From: Actinoallomurus iriomotensis
Lineage (GTDB): Bacteria > Actinomycetota > Actinomycetes > Streptosporangiales > Streptosporangiaceae
Assembly: GCF_030269445.1 (NCBI RefSeq)
Contig: NZ_BSTJ01000017.1
Span: 1 to 64,000 of the forward strand
DNA length: 64,000 nt
Direction: 5' to 3'
Positions within the stretch are counted from its first letter, which is position 1. Every line of letters begins with the position of its first letter. The notes beneath the pieces are model-generated. The model was not told the DNA's origin and ran no database searches. It worked only from the letters and a program-made list of their open reading frames with translations. Position numbers and translations under genes: made by a program. Of the stretch, positions 15,927 to 26,026 are shown in pieces.

Positions 15927-16508
15927 CTAGCCGAGGCGCAGTCGGCCGGCGGTGAACGTGGTGAGCGCTCGGTCGATCTCCTCCGGCGGCCGGCGGAGTG
16001 AGCTGAGGGGAAAGCGGAGTTCACGACGGCGGAGTGCGCGTCGTACCTCGGGCTGGTCGAGCCCGCTCACGCCCGGCGTGGCCGCGGTGACGCCCGGCGC
16101 GAGCTCGACGGTGAGCGACCGCCCGCCGCGCAGACCGACCTTCGCGACCTTGGACCAGGGGAGAAAGCAGGGCTCCGGCGCGATATCGACGCGGCAGCGA
16201 AGCCCGGCCGGGGACAGGAGGAGTACCTCCGGCGGGACGCCGATGGCCGTCCAGGTCGCCCGCATGCGCCGAACCGCGGTGAACTGCCTCCGGGCATCGG
16301 CCACCAGGATCAGGCCCGCGACTCCCACCCCGGCCATCGGCAAGGAGACCAGGCCGAATCCCGCGATCGCCGTGGCGCCGATCGCGATGCCCAGGATGAG
16401 GCAGCCTCCGACCGCGGAGCTCCACGCGGAACCGCGCCTGGAACGCAGGAGGGCGGCTCGCGTCCTCGCCACCGCGTCCGGGTCGGCCTCGACGACGAAC
16501 TCCGGCAC
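15927..16508 (-). CDS. two-helix membrane protein with PH-like tail, unknown function
   Basis: A 193-residue protein. It has an N-terminal soluble stretch (VPEFVVEADPDAVARTRAAL), two adjacent membrane segments at about residues 28-75 (SAVGGCLILGIAIGATAIAG, then VSLPMAGVGVAGLILVA) and a C-terminal soluble part with VLLLSPAGLRCRV and FLPWSKVAKVGLRGGRSL. That order (two helices, then a beta-rich domain containing a W-S-x-V/I motif) resembles YcxB-like or bacterial PH-like proteins; this is inference. GTG 16508 has GGAG about 8 bases upstream. It lies 38 bases after crp in the same direction and may be cotranscribed. Confidence 0.65.
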   Translation of the reverse strand: MPEFVVEADPDAVARTRAALLRSRRGSAWSSAVGGCLILGIAIGATAIAGFGLVSLPMAGVGVAGLILVADARRQFTAVRRMRATWTAIGVPPEVLLLSPAGLRCRVDIAPEPCFLPWSKVAKVGLRGGRSLTVELAPGVTAATPGVSGLDQPEVRRALRRRELRFPLSSLRRPPEEIDRALTTFTAGRLRLG

Positions 16509-16546
16509 CTGGATCTCCGTCTCTGGAGCTGAGGGCGGTGCCCCGG

Positions 16547-17233
16547 TCAGCGGGAGCGTTTGCGGAGGCGTTCGATGTCGAGGACCTGGACGGCGCGGGC
16601 CTCGATGCGGAGCCAGCCGCGCTGGGCGAAGTCGGCCAGCGCCTTGTTGACGGTCTCGCGGGAGGCGCCGACGAGCTGGGCCAGCTCCTCCTGCGTCAGG
16701 TCGTGGTGGACGTGCAGGCCGGTCTCGGTGGGCTGGCCGAAGCGCTCGGCCAGGTCGAGCAGGGCCTTGGCGACCCGGCCCGGCACGTCCGTGAAGACCA
16801 GGTCGGCCATGATCTCGTTGGTGCGGCGCAGCCGCTGGGCCAGCGCGCGCAGCAGGTGGATGCCGATCTCGGGATGACCCTTGAGGAACGGCCACAGGTC
16901 GCTGTGGCTCAGCGCGGCCAGCCGTCCCTCGGTCACCGCGATCGCGCTCGCCGTACGGGGCCGCGGGTCGAACAGCGACAGCTCGCCGAACATCTCGCTC
17001 GGTCCCAACACGCTGAGGAGGTTTTCCCGGCCGTCGGGGGCCGTACGGGTAAGCTTGATCTTGCCTTCGAGGACCACGTAGAGGCGGTCGCCCTCCTGGT
17101 CTTCGGAGAACAGCGTTTGACCACGTGACAGGTGCACCTCTGTGACCGTGGCTCGCAGCGCCCTGGCTCCCTCTTCGTCGAGCGCCTCGAATAGCGGCGC
17201 CCGGCCGAGCACCTCGACGTCGCGGTCGTTCAC
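16547..17233 (-). CDS. crp: Crp/Fnr-family transcriptional regulator (cAMP receptor protein)
   Basis: A 228-residue regulator with a cyclic-nucleotide-binding domain (about 20-130; EMFGELSLFDPRPRTASAIA holds the cAMP pocket residues GELS and RTA) and a C-terminal helix-turn-helix (LTQEELAQLVGASRETVNKA). The start is GTG with GAGGAGG upstream. It is divergent from nth; a near-perfect CRP site lies in between, so autoregulation is likely. In Streptomyces and Mycobacterium the orthologue controls germination, metabolism and antibiotic production. Confidence 0.94.
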   Translation of the reverse strand: MNDRDVEVLGRAPLFEALDEEGARALRATVTEVHLSRGQTLFSEDQEGDRLYVVLEGKIKLTRTAPDGRENLLSVLGPSEMFGELSLFDPRPRTASAIAVTEGRLAALSHSDLWPFLKGHPEIGIHLLRALAQRLRRTNEIMADLVFTDVPGRVAKALLDLAERFGQPTETGLHVHHDLTQEELAQLVGASRETVNKALADFAQRGWLRIEARAVQVLDIERLRKRSR

Positions 17234-17263
17234 GTTTCCTCCTCGGTAACCTACGACCATAAG

Positions 17264-17279
17264 TGTGACGCACGTCGCA
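17264..17279. promoter_or_regulatory. CRP-binding site candidate
   Basis: TGTGA-cgcacg-TCGCA matches the TGTGA-N6-TCACA consensus with one mismatch. It lies 31 bases upstream of the crp start and 115 bases upstream of nth. Confidence 0.6.
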
Positions 17280-17393
17280 GTGTGAACGTGACGCGGCCCC
17301 CCTTTTACTCTCACGTTCCGTCCGCGGCGACCAGGGATGACCGGTTTCCGGTTCGTGGTCGCGGCCCCGCCCGGACGCTTTACCCTGACAGGC

Positions 17394-18134
17394 ATGGCGA
17401 CGGATGTGACCCCACGAGCGCGAGCCCGCAAGTGGCAGTCGGAGACGCGTCTGGGGCTCGTGCGGCGGGCGCGGAAGATCAACCGGGTGCTCGCCGAGAC
17501 CTACCCCGACGCGCACTGCGAGCTGAACTTCGAAAACCCCTTCCAGCTTCTGGTCGCCACGGTGCTGTCGGCGCAGACCACCGACAAGCGGGTCAACCTC
17601 ACCACCCCGGCACTGTTCGCCAAGTACCCCACACCCGAGGACCTGGCGGCCGCCGACCCCGAAGACGTCGAGGGGATCCTCAAGCCCACCGGGTTCTTCC
17701 GCGCCAAGACCAAGTCCGTCATGGGGCTTTCCGCGGCGATCCGGGACGACTTCGGCGGAGAGGTGCCCCGGACGCTCGACGAGATGGTCAAGCTGCCCGG
17801 GGTGGGGCGCAAGACCGCCAACGTCGTGCTCGGCAACGCCTTCGACGTGCCCGGCATCACCGTCGACACGCACTTCTCCCGGCTGGTCCGGCGGTTCCGA
17901 TGGACGGCCGAGACCGACCCGGTCAAGATCGAGTACGAGGTCGGTGAGCTGATCCCGCGCAAAGACTGGACGATCCTGTCGCACCGGCTGATCTGGCACG
18001 GTCGCCGGATCTGTCACGCGCGGCGCCCTGCCTGCGGCGCCTGCCCGCTCGCCCCGCTGTGCCCCTCGTTCGGCGAGGGACCGACGGATGAGAAGACGGC
18101 GAGCAAGCTGGTCCGGCCGGGTCCGTTCTCGTGA
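17394..18134 (+). CDS. nth: endonuclease III
   Basis: A 246-residue base-excision repair glycosylase/AP lyase for oxidised pyrimidines. The helix-hairpin-helix is [14 protein letters not shown] with catalytic K140, and D158 in TVDTHFSR completes the active site. Four cysteines (C207, C214, C217, C223; spacing 6-2-5) bind the [4Fe-4S] cluster. The start ATG 17394 follows TACCCT (17381-17386) by 7 bases, so it is probably leaderless; an earlier in-frame ATG at 17337 would lie upstream of the promoter. It overlaps the following Nudix gene by four bases. Confidence 0.95.
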   Translation: MATDVTPRARARKWQSETRLGLVRRARKINRVLAETYPDAHCELNFENPFQLLVATVLSAQTTDKRVNLTTPALFAKYPTPEDLAAADPEDVEGILKPTGFFRAKTKSVMGLSAAIRDDFGGEVPRTLDEMVKLPGVGRKTANVVLGNAFDVPGITVDTHFSRLVRRFRWTAETDPVKIEYEVGELIPRKDWTILSHRLIWHGRRICHARRPACGACPLAPLCPSFGEGPTDEKTASKLVRPGPFS

Positions 18135-18796
18135 CCCGCGTCTTCGACGTCCCGGACTGCCCGGAGTGGCTGCGCGACTTCGTGGCCGTGGCGCCCGCCA
18201 CGGAGGTGCCCGAGCAGCTGAGGCCGCCCGCCAACGGCGCGCGCGCCGCCGCGGTCCTCATCCTGTTCGGTGAGGGTCCGGAGGGGCCCGACCTGCTGCT
18301 CCTGCAGCGTGCCGACACGCTGCGCAAGCATGCCGGGCAGCCGGCCTTCCCCGGCGGCGGCATCGACCCCGGCGACGACGGGCCGGTCGGCGCCGCGCTG
18401 CGCGAGGCGGCCGAGGAGACCGGTCTGGACCCCGACGGCGTCGCCGTGCTGGCGACCATGCCGGAGCTGTACGTCTCCCACAGCGGCTACCGCGTGACCC
18501 CCGTGGTCGCCTGGTGGCGTGAGCCGTCCGCGATCGCCGCCGGCGACCCCGGCGAGGTCGCCTCGGTCGCCCGGGTGCCGATCTCCGAACTCGCCGATCC
18601 GGCCAACCGGCTGCGGATCCGGGGCCCGGCGGGACATCTGGCGCCCGCCTTCCGCGCGCGCGGAATGCTCGTCTGGGGGTTCACCGCCGGGATCCTCCAC
18701 CGTGTTCTCCAGGTCGGAGGCTGGGAGCGTCCATGGGACAAAAGTCGCGTCGAAGAGCTCCCGCCCGAGGTCATCGATCTCGCCAAGCGCGAGTAG
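18131..18796 (+). CDS. CoA pyrophosphatase-type Nudix hydrolase
   Basis: A 221-residue Nudix protein. The CoA-subfamily signature [20 protein letters not shown] precedes the Nudix box, which begins [20 protein letters not shown] and continues EETGL; all catalytic glutamates are present. It probably cleaves CoA or acyl-CoA to phosphopantetheine and 3',5'-ADP. GTG 18131 overlaps the nth stop (GTGA), indicating coupling. The position matches Rv3672c next to nth and marP. Confidence 0.9.
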   Translation: MTRVFDVPDCPEWLRDFVAVAPATEVPEQLRPPANGARAAAVLILFGEGPEGPDLLLLQRADTLRKHAGQPAFPGGGIDPGDDGPVGAALREAAEETGLDPDGVAVLATMPELYVSHSGYRVTPVVAWWREPSAIAAGDPGEVASVARVPISELADPANRLRIRGPAGHLAPAFRARGMLVWGFTAGILHRVLQVGGWERPWDKSRVEELPPEVIDLAKRE

Positions 18797-18877
18797 TCCC
18801 GCGTATGTACCGCGCCGGAGCGGATCTGGTCCGCCGAGGGGACGTGCGCGACCGCCTTTCCCCTATACGGTGAACCA

Positions 18878-20074
18878 GTGCTGGGCGATCACCTTCTCGA
18901 TCTGATTCTTCTGGCGCTCGTCGTCCTGTTCGCGATCTCGGGTTACCGGCAGGGGTTCATCGTCGGTTCGCTGAGTTTCGTGGGCTTCGTCGGCGGCGTC
19001 ATCGTCGGCATGCTCATCGCGCCGCCGATCGTCAAGGCGGTCGTCGACGGTCCGGCCCAGCAGGCGCTGCTGGCCATCGTGATCCCGTTTCTCACCGCGA
19101 CGCTGGGTCAGCTGCTGGCCTCCTCGGTGGGCTCGGCCCTGCGCAGCCGCGTGACCTGGGAGTCCGCCCGCAGCGTCGACGCGGTCGGCGGTGCGTGCGT
19201 CAGCGGTGTCGCGCTCCTGGTCGTCGCCTGGCTGATCGGCAGCGCGCTGGTCACCTCGCCGTTCGTGTGGCTGCGCACGCAGGTCAAGGACTCCACCGTC
19301 CTGCACGGCGTGAACACCTTCATGCCCGACCAGGCCGAGACCTGGTTCTCCTCCTTCCGCGGGTTCGTCTCCAAGACCGGCTTCCCGCAGGTCTTCGGCG
19401 GGCTCGGCGGCGAGTCGGTGGTCGACGTGCCGCCCCCGGACACCAAGATCCTCAACACCCCCGAGCTGCGCCAGGCCCGCAAGAGCATCGTCAAGATCAT
19501 CGGCACCGCGCGCAGCTGCCAGCGCAAGATCGAGGGCACCGGCTTCGTGTACGCCCCGGGCCGCGTGATGACCAACGCCCACGTGGTCGCCGGCGTCGAC
19601 TCGAACCCACACGTGTTCACCATGGGCAGCGGCACGTTCAGCGGCCGGGTCGTGCTGTACGACTACAAGCGCGACGTGGCCATCCTCGACGTGCCGGGCC
19701 TGTCCCTGCCGACGCTGAAGTTCGACGGCACGGCGCACACGCGCGACGACGCGGTGGTGGCCGGCTTCCCGAAGAACCACCCCTTCACCACCCGCCCGGC
19801 GCGCATCCGGGCGAAGCAGAAGGCGCGCGGCCCGGACATCTACCACTCCGGCCAGGTCACCCGCGAGATCTACGCGATCCGGGCCCTGGTCGAGCAGGGC
19901 AACTCCGGTGGACCGCTCCTGGCCCCGAACGGCAAGGTGTACGGCGTGGTCTTCGCCGCCGCGCTGGACAACAAGGACACCGGCTATGTCCTGACCGCCG
20001 CCGAGGTGGCCCCGGACGCCCAGGCCGGCGTCAACGCGGTCAACGAGGTCTCCACCCAGTCCTGCTCCGACTGA
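18878..20074 (+). CDS. marP: membrane-anchored serine protease MarP
   Basis: A 398-residue protein. Four N-terminal transmembrane helices form a CvpA-like domain (about 1-130), then comes a periplasmic trypsin-fold protease with H235 (NAHVVAG), D266 (RDVAILDV) and S343 (EQGNSGGPLL). Length and H/S positions agree with MarP of M. tuberculosis as I recall it, which confers acid and oxidative stress resistance by activating a peptidoglycan hydrolase. Two cysteines near 207 and the C-terminus could form a disulfide. The GTG start follows TACGGT (18866-18871) by 6 bases, which suggests a leaderless mRNA. Confidence 0.93.
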   Translation: MLGDHLLDLILLALVVLFAISGYRQGFIVGSLSFVGFVGGVIVGMLIAPPIVKAVVDGPAQQALLAIVIPFLTATLGQLLASSVGSALRSRVTWESARSVDAVGGACVSGVALLVVAWLIGSALVTSPFVWLRTQVKDSTVLHGVNTFMPDQAETWFSSFRGFVSKTGFPQVFGGLGGESVVDVPPPDTKILNTPELRQARKSIVKIIGTARSCQRKIEGTGFVYAPGRVMTNAHVVAGVDSNPHVFTMGSGTFSGRVVLYDYKRDVAILDVPGLSLPTLKFDGTAHTRDDAVVAGFPKNHPFTTRPARIRAKQKARGPDIYHSGQVTREIYAIRALVEQGNSGGPLLAPNGKVYGVVFAAALDNKDTGYVLTAAEVAPDAQAGVNAVNEVSTQSCSD

Positions 20075-20078
20075 TTCC

Positions 20079-20552
20079 TCAGCTGAGGTTCGGTGCCAGG
20101 TCGGCGTCGGTCACGGCCGCCAGGCCGTCCTTCTCGATGCGATCGGCCATCCGCCGGGCGTGGGCCGCGAGCGAAGCGGCGGCGATGCCGTACGGGGCCG
20201 GGTCGTAGGCCGCGATGCGGTCGGCGGCGCGGCGGAGCAGGGCCTGGGCGCCCTGGGCGTTGCCGCGCCGTACGTGCGTGAAGCCCACCGCCAGCTGGGC
20301 CAGGCCCTTCCACAACTCGCGTTCCGGGTCCGGGGCGGCCTTCCAGGCGGCCTCCAGCACCTCGTGGGCGTGGAACGGGCGGTCGGCGTCGAGCAGCCGC
20401 TGCGCCTCGGCCAGAGCCTCCTCCGGCGGCGCGGTGTAGTCGTCCGGCACCCGGTCCTCGCCCCGCGCGCCGCGGGGGAGCGGGCGGCCGTACGCGTCTC
20501 GGGGGCGGGAGCTGCGGGCACGGCCCGCGTCGTCGCGGTCGCGGTCGTTCAA
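20079..20552 (-). CDS. DUF309 domain protein
   Basis: A 157-residue protein. After a charged, low-complexity N-terminus (about 40 residues) it shows the DUF309 signature: ALAEAQRLLDADRPFHAHEV followed by LEAAWK, then ELWKGLAQLAVGFTHVRRGN. The helical fold has conserved histidines; its function is unknown. The start is TTG and overlaps the upstream epoxide-hydrolase-like gene's stop (TTGA), with GGAG about 9 bases before, so it is translationally coupled. Confidence 0.8.
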   Translation of the reverse strand: MNDRDRDDAGRARSSRPRDAYGRPLPRGARGEDRVPDDYTAPPEEALAEAQRLLDADRPFHAHEVLEAAWKAAPDPERELWKGLAQLAVGFTHVRRGNAQGAQALLRRAADRIAAYDPAPYGIAAASLAAHARRMADRIEKDGLAAVTDADLAPNLS

Positions 20553-21466
20553 CGGTCGGGCTCCGGGTCGGACAGCCAGCCGAGGAGCTCCTCGTCGAAG
20601 CTCTCGGGGCGTTCTTCCTGCGGGAAGTGCCCGGCGCCCTCGATCAGTTTCCAGCGGTACGGCGCCTCGACGTAGCGGCCCGAGCCCTGCGCGCTGCGCG
20701 GCAGCACCGTACGGTCGAGCGCGCCGTGCAGGTGCAGCACCGGTACGCGGATCGGGGCGCGCATCCGGCGGGAGTAGCGGATGCCGTCCGGGCGCAGCAG
20801 TGAGCGGATCGTCCAGCGGTGGTACTCCAGCGCGCAGTGGGCGACGGCCGGGATCTGGAAGGCGGTGCGGTAGACCTGCTCGGTGCGGGCGTCCGGCCAG
20901 CCCGGCCCGGACCAGTCGCGCAGCAGCTCGCCCACGAGGGCGGCATCGTCTTTGACCAGGCGTTTCTCGGGTGCGATCGGCAGCTGGAAGCCGAACACGT
21001 GGCGTGCCGCCCAGCCCTGGTGGCGCACGTCGGTCAGCAGCGAGTGGCCCAGGCGCAGTGGATGGGCGGTGGAGACCGCGACGAGGCGCTGCACGACCTT
21101 GGGGTAGTAGACGCCCATCGTCCAGGCGAGCAGGCCGCCCCAGTCGTGGCCGACCACCGTGGCGTTCGCCTCGCCGAGCGAGCGCACCAGCCCGGCGACG
21201 TCACCCGCCAGCGTGACCAGGTCGTATCCGCGCGGCGGCTTGTCGCTCCCGCCGTACCCGCGCAGGTCGACGGCTGCCGCGCGGTATCCCGCCGCGGCCA
21301 GCGTCTCCAGCTGCCGGCGCCAGGTCCACCAGAACTCCGGGAACCCGTGCGCGAGCAGGACCAGCGGCCCGCCGCCGAGCTCGGCGACGTGGAAGCGGGT
21401 GCCGCCCGCGCTCACCGATCGATGCCGCCAGGGGCCTTCGATCAGGGCGGCGGATTCGTCGGACAT
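20549..21466 (-). CDS. epoxide hydrolase-like alpha/beta hydrolase (EphE-like)
   Basis: A 305-residue enzyme. VLLAHGFPEFWWTW is the oxyanion motif (HGxP), VVGHDWGGLLAW bears the nucleophile aspartate, LHLHGALDRTV the acid region and IEGAGHFPQEERPE the catalytic histidine. This pattern fits soluble epoxide hydrolases. Place and order (MarP, EphE, a holin-like protein, Acs) match Rv3671c-Rv3667. It lies 3 bases downstream of the membrane-protein gene and is probably in one operon with it and the DUF309 gene. Confidence 0.88.
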   Translation of the reverse strand: MSDESAALIEGPWRHRSVSAGGTRFHVAELGGGPLVLLAHGFPEFWWTWRRQLETLAAAGYRAAAVDLRGYGGSDKPPRGYDLVTLAGDVAGLVRSLGEANATVVGHDWGGLLAWTMGVYYPKVVQRLVAVSTAHPLRLGHSLLTDVRHQGWAARHVFGFQLPIAPEKRLVKDDAALVGELLRDWSGPGWPDARTEQVYRTAFQIPAVAHCALEYHRWTIRSLLRPDGIRYSRRMRAPIRVPVLHLHGALDRTVLPRSAQGSGRYVEAPYRWKLIEGAGHFPQEERPESFDEELLGWLSDPEPDR

Positions 21467-21469
21467 GAC

Positions 21470-21901
21470 TTACTCGGTGAGGGCGGGCTTGGATTCGTCG
21501 CCGCCACGGCGGAGCATGGCGATGTCGTCCTTCATGGTGCGGCGCGTCCGGCTGACGCCGGTCATCTTCTTCATCCGCCACAGCCCGATCCCGATGAGGA
21601 TCGCGGCGAGCACGACGTACGCGCCGGCGACGATGAGGAAGGCCGCCCAGTTCCAGATGCCGGCCGTCATCAGGCCGTACGCGGCGGCGATCGACAGCAG
21701 GATCACCACGATGCCGCCGATGAGCCCCGCGACGGCGAACAGCGTGCTGCCGAGGGCGGCCTTCTTGGCGTCGTCCTTGAGCTCGAGCTTGGCCAGCTCG
21801 ATCTCGGACTTGACCAGGCGGGAAACACTTCCGGTGGCGATGGCGACCAGCTCACCGAGAGACTTGTCCTCGAGCTGCCCGTCGGACCGTACCTCCGTCA
21901 T
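21470..21901 (-). CDS. phage holin family (holin-X/DUF1469-like) membrane protein
   Basis: A 143-residue protein. An amphipathic N-terminal helix (LGELVAIATGSVSRLVKSEI, then ELAKLELKDDAKKA) precedes two transmembrane helices (FAVAGLIGGIVVILLSIAAA and WAAFLIVAGAYVVLAAIL) and a basic cytoplasmic tail. This is the 'actinobacterial holin-X' layout; a lytic role is not implied. GGAGAGGAG lies 4-12 bases before the ATG. It is the first gene of the operon with the epoxide-hydrolase-like and DUF309 genes. Confidence 0.85.
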   Translation of the reverse strand: MTEVRSDGQLEDKSLGELVAIATGSVSRLVKSEIELAKLELKDDAKKAALGSTLFAVAGLIGGIVVILLSIAAAYGLMTAGIWNWAAFLIVAGAYVVLAAILIGIGLWRMKKMTGVSRTRRTMKDDIAMLRRGGDESKPALTE

Positions 21902-22052
21902 GGTTCTCCTCTCCGTACGGGACGACGTGTCCCCGGGCGCGGGCGACGGCGGTCGGCTTGATCAAGACCGCCTAGTCAGAGGTTAGTCCTGTCCGGCGTC
22001 ACACGTCGTGACCATCCCTTTTCGGATTCCCCTTCAGGGCGCCGTACACGCG

Positions 22053-22086
22053 CGGGAGGGCGCGGCCCACCGGCCGCGCCCTCCCG
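22053..22086 (-). terminator. strong hairpin terminator downstream of acs
   Basis: A perfect 15-bp GC-rich stem with loop CACC (22068-22071) lies between the acs stop and the next operon. No run of T follows on the minus strand, as is common in actinobacteria. Confidence 0.75.
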
Positions 22087-22118
22087 TGTCGCGTACTGGC
22101 TGAGGCCCGTCGGCGTGT

Positions 22119-24086
<1,968 letters not shown>

Positions 24087-24153
24087 GGTGCGCTCCTTCG
24101 GCCAATGGGTGAGTCGGTGGTCTGTCTAGCCACTCCAGCAGTTCGAAGCCGGT

Positions 24154-24182
24154 GGTGACAAGGGGCATCGATCCCTGTCACC
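24154..24182. promoter_or_regulatory. interrupted palindrome between acs and the Fic-like gene
   Basis: GGTGACA-a-GGG ... CCC-TGTCACC, symmetric except for one bulged A and an 8-base centre. It is 68 bases from the acs start and 46 from the start at 24229, so it is a candidate operator for either or both. It does not fit the CRP spacing. Confidence 0.45.
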
Positions 24183-24228
24183 GGGCCCCGCGAAGGGTAC
24201 CCGGTGCCCGCCGATTAGGGTCGTCCGA

Positions 24229-25011
24229 ATGAACGACCCATTTGCCCATGTCGCGGGGTTGCCCGGGGTTCCTGAATCCGTCGCCGCGGCGCGGGAGGCG
24301 GTGGACCGGTTGCTCGGTCATCGGATCCTGCGGCGGCGGAGCGCGGAGGTCTCGGCGGAGTCGGCCCTGCGCGGCGCCCGTGCGTCCGCGGAGCTGGAGG
24401 GGGCACCGGCCTCGCTCGAGGACGTACGGGCGGGGCTGGTGGAGGATCCGCTGATCCAGGGGGCGCTGCGGGTGTCGGCGTCCCTGGGGTCGCTGGCGCC
24501 GACGTGGCGGGTGGCGCCGCGTCAGGCGCTGGCGCGGTTGCATGTGCTGGCGGTCTCCGGCTCGGATTCCGGCTCGCTGGGGCGTCCCCGTGCGTCGCTT
24601 GAGGCGGCCGATCCGCTGTCGCTGGGGGCGCCTCCGTCCCCGTCGCAGGTCGCGGAGCGGCTGTCGTCCCTGAGCGACCTGCTGACGACGCCGACCGAGG
24701 CGCCGGCGCTGGTGGTCGCCGCGGTCGCCCAGGGAGAACTGCTGGCGCTGCGGCCGTTCGGCTCGGCGGACGGTCTGGTGGCGCGCGCGGCGGCCCGGCT
24801 CACGCTGATCGACCGCGGTCTGGACCCGAAGTCGCTGGCCGCGCCGGAAGTGGGGCATGTGGAACTCGGCTCCGCTTATGTCGAGGCGATCCGCGCCTAT
24901 GTCTCGGGCACTCCGTCGGGAGTCGGGCAATGGGTGAGTCACTGCGCCGAGGCCACCGCACTTGGCGCCCGGGACGCCTTGGCGGTTTGCGAGGCATTCA
25001 CACGTAGATGA
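24229..25011 (+). CDS. Fic-fold protein with degenerate catalytic motif
   Basis: A 260-residue protein. The N-terminal helix keeps the Fic inhibitory motif, S53-AEL-E57-G58, and the later region LLALRPFGSADGLVARAA aligns with the Fic core HPFxDGNGRxxR. The catalytic histidine is replaced by R175, N by D181 and the first R by L183; F177, G182 and R186 remain. AMP transfer is therefore unlikely, and a binding or regulatory role is inferred. The start follows TAGGGT (24216-24221) by 7 bases, so it is probably leaderless. It is divergent from acs. Confidence 0.75.
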   Translation: MNDPFAHVAGLPGVPESVAAAREAVDRLLGHRILRRRSAEVSAESALRGARASAELEGAPASLEDVRAGLVEDPLIQGALRVSASLGSLAPTWRVAPRQALARLHVLAVSGSDSGSLGRPRASLEAADPLSLGAPPSPSQVAERLSSLSDLLTTPTEAPALVVAAVAQGELLALRPFGSADGLVARAAARLTLIDRGLDPKSLAAPEVGHVELGSAYVEAIRAYVSGTPSGVGQWVSHCAEATALGARDALAVCEAFTRR

Positions 25012-25635
25012 GCTTAATGCCCGAATTTACGAAATTGAGAGTGCAACCAAAGCGAGCGGCGTTCCCGTGGGAACGTCGCTCGCCGTCACGTCAGACCGGG
25101 TTACCAAGCGTGCACCTTCATCAGTCGGACCGGGTCAAGCCCGTCTCGACACGCCTACCGCGGCTGGTCGCGCGTGGGTGCCCGGCTGCCGTGCTCGGAC
25201 TATGCGTCCGTGACACCTGTCTACGCCGAATTCTCGCAGTTGACAAGCCCTGTGCGGTCGGTCCGGCCTGTGCTCTTCGCCGGATGTTCACCGTGTTGGC
25301 GGTCGTGGGGGTGGAAGGGGCGTGTCGTTCCCGCCCTCAGGTCAAGCGGTTACCTAGAGTGATCTATGTTCCAGCCGGTTCGGTCAAGCGGCGTTCAGAA
25401 CCGGCGCGAACTCGTCCGCTACGCTGCGGAACTCGCGGTCGGTGTTCAGGCTGTGACACAGGTGGTGTATGTCCGAATATGTCATGGGAGTAGTGTCCTG
25501 GATGCTTCTTGAAATAGAACGCCTCTCGACGCAACGGCCTGTGATGGGGCAGCATATGTCGAATCTGCATACACTGAGGAAGCTAGGTATACGTTGTTGC
25601 TGACGATGGCCTGTCTTCCGATTTAGGTTGACGAA
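25012..25635. other. gene-poor, comparatively AT-rich intergenic stretch
   Basis: Nothing certain is seen here apart from the 6C RNA promoter at its end and a doubtful 48-codon frame at 25366. The part from about 25440 to 25620 is clearly richer in A and T than its surroundings. Longer open frames through it have poor codon bias and no ribosome binding site. Confidence 0.5.
25366..25512 (+). CDS. doubtful 48-residue peptide
   Basis: The frame starts with ATG 5 bases after TAGAGT (25355-25360), which fits the leaderless promoters of this window, and ends at TGA 25510-25512. The product (MFQPVRSSGVQNRRELVRYA and onward) has no recognisable domain, and third-position GC is lower than in neighbouring genes. 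It may be a small protein, or the box may drive a non-coding transcript. Confidence 0.25.
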   Translation: MFQPVRSSGVQNRRELVRYAAELAVGVQAVTQVVYVRICHGSSVLDAS

Positions 25636-25731
25636 GAGACTTCCCTCGGAAAAACGGGACCGGCTCTACCCCCCCAGAGCCGGACCGTACGGCGACCCCC
25701 GCTCTCCCCCCCGGCGGGGGTCGCCTCGTTT
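25636..25731 (+). ncRNA. 6C RNA (B11/scr3559-like small RNA)
   Basis: Two consecutive hairpins each expose a run of cytosines, the defining feature of the actinobacterial 6C RNA. Hairpin 1 is CCGGCTCT (25660-25667)/AGAGCCGG (25676-25683) with loop ACCCCCCC. Hairpin 2 is GGCGACCCCCGC (25691-25702)/GCGGGGGTCGCC (25714-25725) with loop TCTCCCCCCCG. A promoter with TGACGA (25601-25606) and TAGGTT (25624-25629), 17-base spacer, predicts a start near 25636 and a length near 95. Known 6C RNAs lie in the same neighbourhood (near Rv3660c in mycobacteria, near SCO3559 in Streptomyces). They regulate by base pairing of the C-rich loops; targets here are unknown. Confidence 0.85.
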
Positions 25732-26026
25732 CCGCAGGCCGTCCGGTGTTCTCCTGGCTTTTCGCCGACCATTCCGGGTGGGCGCCGGGCGGCCTCGGGC
25801 CCGGTCGGCGGCTCGGTTGCGGCGGCAGCGCTCCTTTCGGACGCCCGTATTCGGGAGGCGCCCCGGCGGTGGACCGTTGTAGGGGTCGCGTCGGCGGTGT
25901 CCACGAGATGTCCGACTGTGGTCACGCCCGACGCCCGGATGTTGTCCGGACTGCACAACCGGGTCCGACGGCTGGGCCGGTTCGTACCAAGCGGGGCGGG
26001 CGACCGGCTTCCTAGCCTGGTCCTTC

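Noticed and set aside
15927-18017. A 696-codon minus frame crossing crp and nth
   Set aside because: It merges the real 193-residue protein with out-of-frame crp and antisense nth sequence; start at 16508 is supported by a ribosome binding site.
21470-21901. Prophage holin
   Set aside because: The family name is historical; no other phage gene is nearby and the gene is part of a conserved chromosomal operon.
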